In this document: positions 9,918 to 22,282 of the stretch, piece after piece
Position numbering within the stretch: the first letter of the stretch is position 1
Layout: each line of letters opens with the position of its first letter
Assembly (NCBI GenBank): GCA_011800805.1
Contig: MPNW01000030.1
Coordinates: 290,988-354,987, forward strand
Reading direction: 5' to 3'
Length of the DNA: 64,000 bases
Origin: Hirudo medicinalis
Taxonomy: Eukaryota; Annelida; Clitellata; Hirudinida; Hirudinidae
The notes under the pieces: generated by a model
Seen by the model: the letters and a program-made list of their open reading frames with translations, nothing else
The model's database searches: none
Told to the model about the DNA's origin: nothing
Made by a program: the position numbers and the translations under genes

Positions 9918-12900
9918 TCACATGTCCCCCGAGAAAGTCAAACAGCTTAAGTCATTTACAGCTTCTTTGACTTCTTCCACAGCATCTTCGAGCATTTCCA
10001 TCTGCGAATCATTAAGAAGGTCGCTCAGCTGCGAATTTTCAAGTCTAAAACTTTGGTTTGATCCAGTGCTTGTGCTGTCCATGAGGCCACAAAGATGCAT
10101 ATTCAAATTATCTAGGATAAGCTTCACGTTGCTCATATTGGCTAAAGTACCTTCACCTTTTTGGAATAAAATGAGACATGCAATAATCTGAATCAATTTA
10201 ATGTTTTTAGGCATTTATTCAACTGACCCGAAATGATCCACTCAATCACATCTATTAACTGGAGTGCACAGTCAACAATGCTTGAAAATTGAAGGCAGAG
10301 TGACTTGCATGTTTGAAATGAGGCCAGTATGTGGTCTCCTACAACATCTTCTTCAGCAGGATTAGTAAGCTGCAGCTAAATTTGAGGAAAATCAAACATT
10401 TAATAAACAATTGTAGAACCAGTGTTTAGTTAAAAAAAAAAGTAATTCCTACTTGCAGAGCTCCAGTTTTTTAAGCAGCAGAGTGGTTGAGGAAACTGCT
10501 CTGTAGGTTCTCTTCAATAACTCTTTGCTAGGTTCCTAGGTTATTAATATTCAGCATTAAACCATCTCATATGGAGTGCTCAAATTTAAAATCTTACACA
10601 GATTTCAGAATTCCTTGAACGGCTTAATTCCATTAGACGGTGCTTGCTTTCGACCAGCACGTTGTTAGCAGCTAACAGAGCTTGCATGACAAACTCACTG
10701 CAGCCAGCCAGAAAAGATTTCTTGAGAATCAAGTCGACCTGGGAAAACACTATATTTAGATTTCGTCTATGATTTTGTGATTTTCCAAACTTACAACTCT
10801 TGAGGTGTATTTATTTTCAGACTCCACAAGCTGGATATTTTTTAAGCTGTAGCAATCCAGCTGACAACTAAGTGAAAGCTTTCCAGAAACTGAGCAAATT
10901 GTCTGCAGATTACTTTTTATTTTTGGATAAAATTCAGTCACCAGTGAAGAAACATTATTTTCAAAGCCCTGTATCAGATAATAAGTAATATTATTAAAGA
11001 ACTAAAAAACTAATGTAAAATTTGTGAAAAGTCAAACCTGAATGAACATTTGGATGTGATATCCAAGATCAGAAACGACATCAAAAAGTAGGTCTTTTGA
11101 GGTTGTTATTACATCTGAATGGCTTGAGCTGAGTTGAAGAAGCCACTGAGACACTAAGCCTTGCAGTGAATGAAAAGAATGAACAAGGTACATCAAGCAG
11201 TTATCATTCTGATGACCTTCCTGAACTGGAATTCAAACAATACTTTGCCATTTTTAATAACCACAATTACATTTACAAGATTAGATAGCTAAAGTTAACT
11301 TAATTGTAAGCACCTTTACTGAGGCTTTGGTTGTAGGAATGTAGGTCATCAACAATAAAATAGATTTTGTGACTGGCATACAGCACTCTGTCAGCTGTTG
11401 AATCGGTGATTGTCAAATCTGTAAAAAAAATGTATAATTAATGCTCTAATATGAAATTCAACAAATATTGTCAGAACCTTTAAAATCTTGGAGGGATGCT
11501 TGAATCATTTGTGAATAGCATTTGAAAGGCTTAGAGACTAATTTTGAATCTGAAACAATTGATCTAATATATTGAAACAGAAATTAAATTTAAATTCTTA
11601 ATTTAAACGATGTTAAAAATAATCATAAAAATACTTTAAAACATGAGAATGGATGACAGATTACCTGAGAGAGACAGATCTAAAGAATCCAGTGAACATT
11701 CAAAGAAGGAAGATGAAACAATGCTTTGGAGAGTTGAACTTTGATGCCTGATGAGAACATCATGGTAAATTTCACAAACAATTTCAGACAAACATATTCA
11801 CTAGCCAAGCATACATGTTTTGTCTAGAAAGTGAGGAAGCCACATCAGACTGACTGTTACATTCCCACACATCCTTAGGATCAAATAGTATTTCATCTGC
11901 TTCACAAGATTCAATTCTTCCCTAAAATTAACAATATAATATTAATCATTGAAATTTAGGAAAACGTTTTAGAAAAAGCGGGACTTAGAAACCTGATACA
12001 AATCCTTCATCTGCTGCAGTTTTGCTTTAAACCTGTCGATGGACCAATATGTTGAGAGGTTCATATGGACCCTCTGAACTTTTACGACCAGTTCGCTGTT
12101 GCTCAGATGTTCTCTTGTGAATTTCTTAAATTAGAATATAAATTAATAAAATCACAACATATTTAAAAGGTATTTACTGGGAAAAGTTGCATCATCACAC
12201 AATATTCCAAATTCTAACCCATATAAAGTATTTATTTAAGAAAGTCAATTCCACATAAAAATTCCAAAAAACAAAGATTAAATATGCATGCACAGATACA
12301 AAAATAAATACCAAGTCCTTGTGCAACAGTGATGAGATATTATTTGCCTCCTTAAGCATCAAAAGCAATTTATTTGTTTCATCACATGTCTCAAGGATGT
12401 CCAATCTGAAATTTATTAGTTTAAATGTTCAATACAAATTTACAAATTACGTGATTAATTGCAATTAGCCAATCTTTTGAGTGCCTTATGTACCTGGGTA
12501 GAATGTGAGGGCACTTTTTATTCGATCTACCATGTACATAGCGCCCCTACCCGAGAGAGCTCCCTGGCGATACAGTGAGGGTTGCGAACAAGACGCATTA
12601 AGACTGTTGCCATTACTGCCACATACAGGAACGCAACCCATTCGGCCAAACTGCATGCCAACGCACACGTAACATCACATGAAGAGAATCGTGATACCTC
12701 TGTCCAGTATTCATAAATTCCCTGATGTCCTTTTCTATCGTGTCAATGAATTCCAAAAGATTTGAGTTGTAATTCCTGCTTAGAACATCATGCTTCTCAT
12801 CCTGAGTTAGCTTTAGCAGATGCAGCTGCCTCTCCAGAGCCTAAAGTTAGTAATTTTAAACATTGAACTACAAAAGGCTTAAATTATTCGAATAAGCAGT

Positions 12901-15900
12901 CCATGCAAAATAATAATTATTCATTACCTAGACTTTTGCGCGCATTTTATTGTTCGGCTCATTAAAAAAACTTTATTACCTCCTTTTCTCTCTCTAGTTT
13001 CTTGACCTGGTCGTGCATTTCAGCTTCTTTGTGCTCGGACAGCATATCTTTCAGTTTGTTCAGTCTCGACTCATAATCAGCCTGAAGACTGCTTGTTTTC
13101 TGTCTGTTGGCTGAGAGTTGCTCTTGCATGTCAGCCTTTTGCTTCTTTTTTTCAGCTTCCATTATTTTCATCTCTTCAGTATGCTGCACTTTCACCTTTG
13201 TCAGCTCAGCTTCCAATCTTTCCAATGCCAAAATATTTTTACTTAAAATCTCATCTATAGAACAAACATTCAACCAACCTTGCATTTTGCATTGTTGTGA
13301 ATTCCTGGTAAGCAAAATAAAAATCTTTTGGTAGCAGGGAATGGACAGGTGCAGTGCCACTAATAAGTTTCTCTTCAAGTGGGTTGATGAACCTAGCAAA
13401 GTGGTAGTACGAACACATGAAAACATGAAGTATGTAAAAATGCTTTAAGCCAAGTCATATTCACATAAGAATATCAATGCATTTTAACAACAAGCAATAA
13501 AAATATTAAAAATCAAGTTATTAAATATCTGCAATTAAAATTATTCAATCAGCCGATTATTTGTTTGCCATATTCAATTAAGAAGTTCTAACTCATTCAG
13601 TACGTCCAGAAATCAATTACCTAAAGAAATGATCCCCTGCCAACACAATCCTGTCTCCCTAAAAGAAATGAAACATCTGAATTCATTCTTCTTCGCCCAT
13701 ACCATTTCATTATGACATTCACACTGCTAAGGTCTTCAAAAGCTCACATTATGAATGACCAAGGATGATCCAGCAGGAACTTCGTGCCCGTTGACGTAAC
13801 AGGCCGAATTACTGAATGGCGTAATAGATGCTGCACCATTGCGCATATCGAACTTGCTGTAATGCCAAGAATTATGTTTCATCCAATATTGGGAAGAAAT
13901 TCAGGAATCTCTGAAACTCACCAGTGTTCATCTGCTAGGAGAGCTCCGTTCAGCTGAATGTCAAGGTTGCAGTCATCTCTCATCCTACCAACTCTTGTGG
14001 TGCCCTCATTAATCATGTAGAACAAAACTTCACTCAGTTGAGGGTCTTCATTCAGATTCATGAGACATGGTTGATCAGGATCAACCTTTGAGGACACCCC
14101 AAATTTCTTTGCAAGACAAATAACATTGACAATTCAAGTTTAAAAATGACGAACCATTAATAAAGTTCAACTAATGTGTAATAATAATAATATAATAAGT
14201 ATAGTTATTCATTAACTTTCTGTTTCAGTAGGATAATAATTTTTGTGAAATAGAAATGAGACAATTCAATTTATTGTTGTTATATCAATTTTATTCAATG
14301 CATTGTCAAGTATTTTAATCTGTAACTTACTCATACAATACAACTAAATATAAAGTGGATATTTAAAATGTACCTCCAATAGCCTTGATTCTTCTTGCTT
14401 ACATGCTTCAGACTGCTTTAATTTTTCTTGCCAAGATCTTGCAGTAGAAAAAAAAGAAAACACAGGTTTAAACAAGTATAATATAATATATTAAACAAGT
14501 ATATTACAGTATAACAATAATAAGGAATAAGAATGAAAATTATTTTTCAGGGCTGATAATATCAATGGGCTTGTAAAATTTCAAATCTCACCTGGTCAAA
14601 TCAGCCATTTCCATTTCTTTTTTCAAGAGTTCATCTTTCAGGAGTCTTATTTCCATCAAACACTTTTCTTCCCCAAAATCACTACCTCCTGCCATCATTT
14701 TCAGCTTTTCAATTTCTGCTTGTAGATCTGAAGTAGTGATTAAGAACACTCAAATAAGAATAATGTTTACATTTAATTTTAATGAAGCAATGCTTTATTT
14801 ATGCTTTATTTCAATGCTTGTTCAAACATGGTGATAACAACAGTTTCGACACTATTACTTGAGGCAGAACCTAAACCAACCAACCCCCAAACAATCACCC
14901 GAATGCTATTCTAAATCATATCTCTTAAATTTGGTCACTTACTTCTAATTATTCTTGCATTTTGGTCCTCGTTGATCCTTGCAGTGTTGATGATATTTCT
15001 AGCCTGTCTTGCATATCTCAGAGTGCTCAAGGTCTCCTCCAAATTCAAACTGGAGGGACTGATGGTTGCCAACATGGAAGTCTTTGAATTTCCACCCAAA
15101 CTTTCTTTCAACAGCCTAAGAGATTGTTATGATCATCAAACAATTTGTTCTTTTCATTCTGCTTAACTTACCAGGTCAATATTGTTTCCCTATATGGAAT
15201 GAAGTTCTTTCTGTTTCTTCCATAAACTGATGACTGCTCACTCAAGATGGAAATAACTTTTCCTAAGGCCATCAATGATTTGTTAATGCTGGCACCTTCC
15301 TAAGATGATGTAACTACTAAATTCAGATAATGAAAGAAATAACAACAAAAACGAATAAGTGCTTATTGCAATAAGTCTATACTTAACACAACTTTTATCA
15401 AAAATTTCTTCACATCAATTATGATTATGATTATTAGTAAACAAAAGTTAAAATGGTAAATTATTTAAATATCCTCAGACATACCCTCAGTCTGTCTCCT
15501 GTAGTTTTGGCAGTTGATTGCCTTTCACTTCCAGCAAGATCCACCAAGTTGATCTTGCTTATGATGTTGTGCTTGTGCACTGATTCATCTATGACAGACG
15601 TCTGTCAAATACAGCAGCAGTTTCTACAGATGTGACTTACAAAGATGACTCACAAACTGACCTTGGTTTGGGTGATCATGAGAGTGAAGACTGAATGCGA
15701 CCTGCTGCTGCTGTCGTTCATACAAGTTGAAGCTGTGGCTCTTCTCTTGCTGCCAACAACAAGCCAAGTGGAAACATCATCGAATGACTTCACCACGTAA
15801 GACGAGAGCCCGTCGACAAAAGGTCCCATGACTGGGTGTTCTCTCACCCTCAACTAAATGTAGATTTGATTGAGTGAAGCCAATATTGAGTGAAAAGGTT

Positions 15901-16977
15901 CAATTCAAAAGCCAAAAAAATAAATTACACTTGGTTTTTTACAGGATTTGTCTTTTCCACAGGATGATCCAAGCAAGTCATGTATTTTCTCATTGTATAT
16001 TTCAAAAAAACTTAGTTCAACATTAAATGTAACCTGCAAAAAAACTAAAATGTGACAACTATGACGATGATAACAGTAGATACTTTAAATAGTACATTGC
16101 AATCGTGTGCCATGTTGTCTTGAACTCTCTGGAAAAGTTCTTCACAGAATCTTGGCACAACACCAACATCTTTGCCATGACCCATTATGCTAAAATAACA
16201 AGCTGTAGCTAAATTGATAATTAATTATTTGAAGAAATTAAAAAATTACCTATAACTTTTCCCACTGCCAGTTTGTCCATATGCAAATAGGCAAGCATTA
16301 TATCCTTGTAGAACCTTCACAAGAAGTGGATGGGCTAGAGCCTCATAGACATAAGTCTGGTCAGCATAATTGGCACTGCTGTCATCAAAGGACCAGAAGG
16401 AATAATCATAGGTAAATCTACAAATATCCCCCTTTTCTGGTTTGACTACAGTCTCATTACCACTCATAGATATAATACACTTTGTATCTTCCACCAACTC
16501 CCTGTAAATGGTGGAACCCATTACAAAAATGATCAAATTTAAGATGTGCTATGCTAATGACCCCATATTAAATGGATTTTAATCCAATTAATTTAACAAT
16601 TAAAGTTCAGTTTATGTACTTTAGCAATTAAATTCAAACCAAAAAGTTGTAAGAATACTGCTGCGAATGTTTGGTTACCTCTGTGTAAATGGACGCACCC
16701 TTACGCCAACAGTAATCATGGAACTATCCTCTTTCCCATCAGAATAGCTATTTCCATTAATAAACTCTATGCTGACACCATTAGTTTTCGATTTCATCAA
16801 AGGAGAATCAATTGCAACAACTGTATAACAATCTGGGGTAGACTGAAATTCAGTGAGCCTTCTAGCATGTTGAAAGTTTGGTGATGTCGGTGTTGACGGA
16901 GAAACTTTCAAAATATCTTCTGATTTTCTTTGACATCCACTTTTTTTTGAAGTTTCTCCAACATTTTTTCGAAACAT
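9918..16977 (-). CDS. Kinesin-3 family motor, KIF14/nebbish-like, with FHA domain
   Basis: Many short exons give a plus-end microtubule motor. Start ATG 16977 ([14 protein letters not shown]); the ATP pocket GQTGSGKS is near 16270, switch [10 protein letters not shown] near 15700, switch [13 protein letters not shown] near 15560, and the microtubule-binding/neck region [11 protein letters not shown] to [14 protein letters not shown] at 15.2-14.95 kb. Coiled coil follows (14.7-14.4 kb), then an FHA domain at 14.1-13.7 kb ([52 protein letters not shown]), a second long coiled coil rich in K/E/Q (13.3-12.7 kb) and a helical tail ending SCLTFSGDM* at 9918. Motor first, FHA after a short coil, and an N-terminal basic extension fit KIF14 (fly Klp38B/nebbish), which acts in cytokinesis at the midbody with citron kinase. 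A minus-strand AATAAA lies near 9860. The tail exons (9.9-12.4 kb) are assigned by position and shared strand; their exact joins were not all checked. Confidence 0.88.
12486..12680 (+). repeat. Interspersed repeat in a kinesin intron
   Basis: A GC-richer block inside a kinesin intron. ATTCGATCTACCATGTACAT then AGCGCCCCTACCCGAG and GCTCCCTGGCG match, with differences, the reverse complement of 30277-30330 (TCGATCTATCACTTATATAG, CGGCCCTACCCGAG, GCTCCCTGGCG). This marks a dispersed family; the copy is not coding. Confidence 0.6.
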
Positions 16978-17224
16978 AACCCTCGATCTCCAATTCAATC
17001 AGACCCGCTTGATTGTGTTTTGTTTACAATCTCAAATTAAAAAGTTCGCCAAGAATCCGCATGTTCGAGACATTGATAATTTAAATTATTAATTTAGTTT
17101 CTCGTATGTTAAATAAATTTTAAATTTAATTTTCTCATTAATCTCAATATAAAATTCAAGTGTTGCACTTAATAAAGTTTTAAACAATATTCGACCACCT
17201 TTTTTTTACTTAACGGTTAAATGT
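16978..17224. promoter_or_regulatory. Upstream region of the kinesin gene
   Basis: AT-rich spacer between the kinesin start and a retrotransposon; it must contain the minus-strand promoter unless that is further away. No clear core promoter element was picked out. Confidence 0.3.
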
Positions 17225-19290
17225 CTTGCCGAGGAACAGGTTAAAAGCCTGGGTCGTATTTTTAATGATTCCCTCACCGATAAAAACCAAGAAAGCGGCA
17301 CGGTTAGGCAAGCTGTTGAAGAGTTGCAGATAATCGGAGAGGCACCATTACAAGGAAGGTTCACGGTGTGGTTGTTCCACTTTGTGCTTCTTCCAAGACT
17401 GCATTGACGATCTATGAGATCGGCTTGCCTACAGTCGAAGGGTTAGAGAAGAAAGTCAACAGATGCATCAGATCATGGCTTGGGCTACCTCCAGGGATGT
17501 CATCTGTTGCCCTCTACAGCAAAAGCTCGAAGTTAAGGCTACTTCTGAGATCCATAGTGGAGGAATATAAGGTCTCCAAAATAAGAACGCAGTGGATGCT
17601 AAACAACTCTGCGGACATCGGGATCCGCGAAGTTAAGCCACTGTTAAGAACAAAAAGGAAGTTTAGAGCACAGGATAAGATCGATAAGTCAGTTTCAGAA
17701 CTGACGTTTGAGGAAATGCGAGGTCCTATTCAGACCGGCCGACCTACATGCTGTAGGTTGGAACAACTTCGCAAAATGATCAGAGTCCTGCTCAGCGGTT
17801 AGAGCAGAGCTTATAATCCGAGAGAGAATGAGGGAAATGGAGAGAGAGAGCGAGTCACAAAGGCAGCCACAGCAAGGTAGATGGACCACGTGGGAGTACG
17901 TGGTTCAGCGCTCCATCAGTTGGAATGAGATATGGAAGATGTCTCCATATCGATTGGCCTTTGTGATAAGATCGATCTATGACCAATTACCTTCTAGAGA
18001 CAATTTGCGAAGATGGGGTTTGACNNNNNNNNNNNNNNNNNNNNNNNNNNNNNNNNNNNNNNNNNNNNNNNNNNNNNNNNNNNNNNNNNNNNNNNNNNNN
18101 NNNNNNNNNNNNNNNNNNNNNNNNNNNNNNNNNNNNNNNNNNNNNNNNNNNNNNNNNNNNNNNNNNNNNNNNNNNNNNNNNNNNNNNNNNNNNNNNNNNN
18201 NNNNNNNNNNNNNNNNNNNNNNNNNNNNNNNNNNNNNNNNNNNNNNNNNNNNNNNNNNNNNNNNNNNNNNNNNNNNNNNNNNNNNNNNNNNNNNNNNNNN
18301 NNNNNNNNNNNNNNNNNNNNNNNNNNNNNNNNNNNNNNNNNNNNNNNNNNNNNNNNNNNNNNNNNNNNNNNNNNNNNNNNNNNNNNNNNNNNNNNNNNNN
18401 NNNNNNNNNNNNNNNNNNNNNNCAGCGCTCCATCAGTTGGAATGAGATATGGAAGATGTCTCCATATCGATTGGCCTTTGTGATAAGATCGATCTATGAC
18501 CAATTACCTTCTAGAGACAATTTGCGAAGATGGGGTTTGACGGAAGACTATAAATGTGAGCTCTGCGGCAAATCCAAGACACTCCATCATGTGCCCTCAA
18601 ATTGCAAATATGCCCTCGACAACGGTAGGTACACGTGGCGACACAATAAGTTCCTAAAGGAAGTGGTGGAAGCCACCAAAAAGCCAGAGCAAATTCTCTC
18701 AAGATTGTATTGCAGCGGAAGGTATATTTCTTTCGAGAGGGTTTTTCACTACCCTGCAAGAAACACAAACTCCCTTCGAGGAGAGACATTCTCGCAGAGG
18801 CTAATGATGGGACCGTCGCAGCCGACCTAGAAGGATTGACCCCAATTGCTTAGGGATAGCGGCAGGAGGTCGGATGTTGTTCTCGCATCGTCGTCGTCAG
18901 ACGCTTTTCATTTTGGTAAAGTTGGCGGTACCGTGGGAGGATAGGATCGAAGCGAGTAATGTGCTGAAAACGGATAAATACTCTGTTTTAGCGAAAGATC
19001 TGGAGGATAGCGGTTTTCGGGTAAAGTTAATGCCCGTTGAAGCTGGTGCGAGGGGTTTAGTTGGGAAGTCGGCCTAAACGTTCCTCACTCAAATCGGTTT
19101 GTCGAGCCGGGAAAGAACTAAGGTTATAACAAAAATGTCGGGGGCCGCGGAGGCGTAGTAGATGTGGATGTGGACACATCCCACCCCCTGAGAACGTAAG
19201 GAGTTTGGGCCGAAACGTTCGGTGACGGGGGCACTCCTCTGATGATTTCCTGTCGGTGCTCTCCGTGGTGGGAATTTCTTAGTACTAACA
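17225..19290 (+). pseudogene. Broken non-LTR retrotransposon (reverse transcriptase C-terminal part)
   Basis: Reading in order: EQVKSLGRIFNDSLTDKNQE, then after a +1 frameshift near 17390 LTIYEIGLPTVEGLEKKVN, SWLGLPPGMSSVALYSKSSK, a stop near 17800, QGRWTTWEYVVQRSISWNEI, then an assembly gap, then a Cys/His zinc unit CELCGKSKTLHHVPSNC with GRYTWRHNKFLKE, and finally VKLAVPWEDRIEASNVLK and LMPVEAGARGLVGKSA. This is the order and wording of a widespread animal non-LTR family (R2/NeSL-like C-terminus with a restriction-like endonuclease region) known from cnidarians, molluscs and fishes. Stops and frameshifts make it inactive. The 3' untranslated part (about 19130-19285) recurs inverted at 30340-30440. 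Confidence 0.82.
18025..18422. other. Assembly gap (398 N) with duplicated flanks
   Basis: A run of 398 N. The 119 bases just before it (17906-18024) and just after it (18423-18541) are the same, from CAGCGCTCCATCAG to GGGGTTTGAC. The two contig ends therefore most likely overlap and the gap length is artificial. Open frames running through the N are meaningless. Confidence 0.95.
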
Positions 19291-19385
19291 GATAAATGTC
19301 TTAGTAAAATTATGAGTTACTTATTTCACCAACAACCTCTCAAATCATGAGATTCCATATCAGAAATAATTTTTAATAAGTGGAT

Positions 19386-19520
19386 AGATCTTATTCAATG
19401 ACAATGACAATTTTTTATTGGATAAATGTCACACAATACATAATTCAAAATAATCAATCGTCCAAAAGGACCATCCGAAGGGATGTATTCCCGTTAGTGG
19501 ATGACCTGTAATATAATTGA
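19386..19520 (-). mobile_element. Non-LTR 3' tail remnant
   Basis: On the minus strand this reads CCCTTCGGATGGTCC ... GTGTGACATTTATCC then AATAAAAAATTGTCATTGTC, a poly(A)-signal-like end with a short TTGTCA repeat, as at the 3' ends of CR1/L2-type elements. No coding part is attached. The rest of 19290-20068 is AT-rich and holds nothing else I can name apart from the promoter of the next gene. Confidence 0.4.
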
Positions 19521-20068
19521 AGGTTAAAACAACCAACGAAACATAATAATAAACCGATTAAATCTCAGAGTGAACCAAACCAACCCATGAACTCAGAACC
19601 GAGAACCTGTCTTGGGACAATATAAAATCATTGATAACAAATCATAAGACAAACATTAAACAAAGGTTAAAAATTCAGTCAAAAAATATTACACCATAGA
19701 GGAATGTTGAGTAAAAATATATTCCTTCAGCTTATGTTTAAATAATTATAACATATTCGATAACAGTTCTGAATTTTTTTTTTTAATATTTTTTACAAAT
19801 TGCCAAAGTTGAATAAAAAACTACTCTAATCGTTTAAGTCTTTTTTCAATTCTCCAACAAACGATTAAAAAAACAAATTTTATAATTAAAGAACAACTTA
19901 TTAATATTTAAATTTGACATTAGTATCGAAATTATTAACATTTCATAAATTAATGTTTAATGCACCTAGGCACTTCTGGTTATTGTTTGCAACTCGTGGG
20001 AAATCGTGTAGTAGTGTCATCGCACAGGCGGATTTTGGTTGTTGTAGAGCAGTTGTGATTGAGACAAA

Positions 20069-22200
20069 ATGACTTTTGCAGGACAGGTGGCTATTGGTGC
20101 TGGGCTAACAACGCTCTATTATCCCGTTGCTTATGCCAAAGTTCTCATCCAAGTCGGTAACCTCGAGACAACCTTTCATTTCAAACACTGCAAAATTGTA
20201 GTAGCTCTGATAAACTGATAGCTTAAAGCCTAGGCTGCTCATTTTGATGCGCTAAAGTTGAGGGGAAAGCAGCATTACATAGAGTTTGTTAGATGGGTAT
20301 AGTTAATTTGATGAGCTTTTCCATTTATTTTGAAACTGTTTGCAGTATTTACAACTTACAATGATTAACAATATTGATATCTTTAGCTTGGACATGAACC
20401 TCTCCAGCCCCGAATGTCAACAACAATTTTAGGAAGCCGGGCTTACATGTATCCAAATGTTTTTAAATATGGTATGTCATTATTAAATTAATAAATTTTA
20501 CTTTTGTCAGTTACCTATGTCTGATGTGGATTTATTTAGTGTTACTGATATAATATTTGTAGTTGGCCACATTTATCAAACGGATGGATTCTTTGGCCTG
20601 TATCGAGGACTTGGTTGCAAATTGATTGCATTTGCTATTTGCAATGGGGTCACTAATTCAGTTCAAACAGTTGGTTTTAAATATTTTTATTATTTACACA
20701 ATTAGAATATTAGTATATTTTTGATTGACATTTTCTAGAGATTATCTGGAAAGTCAATGTACCAGAAGGATTATGATGACATTCCTGAAATTGATGACAT
20801 TGATATTGAAGAAGATGACATTTCAAAAGTTGTCAGAGATGTAAGACATCATTTTTGAATTAATCAAAACAAATGTTCATTACTCAATTATTTCATTTAG
20901 ACTGCTTATGAGACTCTCTCCCGTTGTGCCGGTATAATTTGCAGCCAGCCCTTTTATGGTAGTGTTCTTGACTTGTCTAATGAAATTGCATCATGAGCTA
21001 AAGTTGAAAACTTTTTCTCAGTGATTTCTCTCAGATGCATAGCTCAGTTTGTCGGCAGGGAGACTCGCTTCTCGTAAATGATTTATTTAATTTCACAGTA
21101 ATTCTGGAATATTGAGTATTCATTTGATTTCAGATCAATTTTCTCTGCAGTTCCCGATATCTGGAAGAATGAGGGGATTTTTGGATTTTTCGCGTTAGTA
21201 AATCTAATTTTCCACCTTTCTGTGTGTTAATTTTTGATTATGTTCTATTTGAAATTGGCTTTTCAGGGGTCTTGTACCGAGGCTGGTTTGTGAAGCTCTG
21301 ACGATAGTGATTGCCAACTTCCTTGCACATACTTTCTATTCCCTTGTTGTTCATATCAACCAACAGCCTAACAATGTAATTAATTAATCTATATTCATTT
21401 TACTAGTCAGCCCATCATATATTCACACATTTTTCATTACAGTCGCTTAAAGGATACATTGGCTTGCTGTCCCAGGTGAGGTTTTGCATTTGATTAGTTG
21501 AGGGACCATATCTTTGATTCTTTTAGTTCCAGATCAATTTATCTAATTTTAGTCTAATTATCAGCAACTTTCAAAATTTAATTAAAAACTATTATGGCAT
21601 TGAATGATGTTTGAAGTCATTTTTAGAACCAATGGGATGTAGCTGGACTTAATTCATTCAATTAATTTAATGACCCATTCCATGAATAACAATGGTACTT
21701 TAAAGTAATATATTGAATTTTCAGCTCATTGCAGGCCAGCTCACATATCCAATCAATCTTACTTCTGTTGTGATGGCAGTTAGCCCTTCCAAGTGAGTAG
21801 AATTTCTCATTGCAGGTCAAGATTAAATGCTTGGTGTCAGCAAATTAATCATGTATGAGAACATTATCTGAATTACTGATTGGAATACATAAACAAATTA
21901 ATTAAGGTAATATTTTTAAGGCTGGAAGCTGTTTCTCCACCAAACATGCCGGTCTATGCCAACTGGTTGTCCTGCTTGCAACATTTGAGAGATGAGGTTA
22001 ACACATTGGCTTTTCTGAATCATGCAATAGCGATTGCCATTTAACCATGACTTCAAAATTTAAATTTTGAATATGCCTTATGTATTACCACTTTTCAGAA
22101 TCAGACAAAGAGAGGCTCAAGTCTGTTCTTTAGGAAATATCAAGGACCTAGGATTTATACTTCTGGAATTGTATTGCCTCCTGTTGAGTACCAGAAATAA
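20069..22200 (+). CDS. Mitochondrial carrier homolog (MTCH1/2-like)
   Basis: A multi-exon gene starting MTFAGQVAIGAGLTTLYYP (exon 20069-20152) and ending RIYTSGIVLPPVEYQK* (TAA at 22198-22200). In order: VAYAKVLIQ/LGHEPLQPRMST, GHIYQTDGFFGLYRGLGCKL, an acidic loop (DDIPEIDDIDIEEDDIS), CAGIICSQPFY, CIAQFVGRETRFSSIF, DIWKNEGIFGFFAGLVPRLV, IGLLSQLIAGQLTYPINLTS and PNMPVYANWLSCLQHLRDE. This is the MTCH2 layout: mitochondrial-carrier repeats in which the PX[DE]XX[KR] signature has decayed. MTCH2 sits in the outer mitochondrial membrane and acts as an insertase for tail-anchored proteins and in apoptosis/lipid regulation. The KYQGPRIYTSG end is close to that of MTCH2. Its 3' end faces the next gene, 82 bases away. 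Confidence 0.92.
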
Positions 22201-22282
22201 AATAATTTGGAGATTGACCATTTATAAAAGTTTTGATAAGATTTATTGGAACAAAAATACAATATGAAATTGTGAATGTGGT

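Noticed and set aside
13107..13334. Cys/Ser/Phe-rich plus-strand open frame
   Set aside because: Antisense of the kinesin coiled-coil exon.
16675..16998. Kinesin start at 16998
   Set aside because: The first codon there is TTG; the first in-frame ATG is 16977.
17828..18503. Several long open frames across the gap on both strands
   Set aside because: They consist mostly of N and exist only because unknown bases carry no stop.
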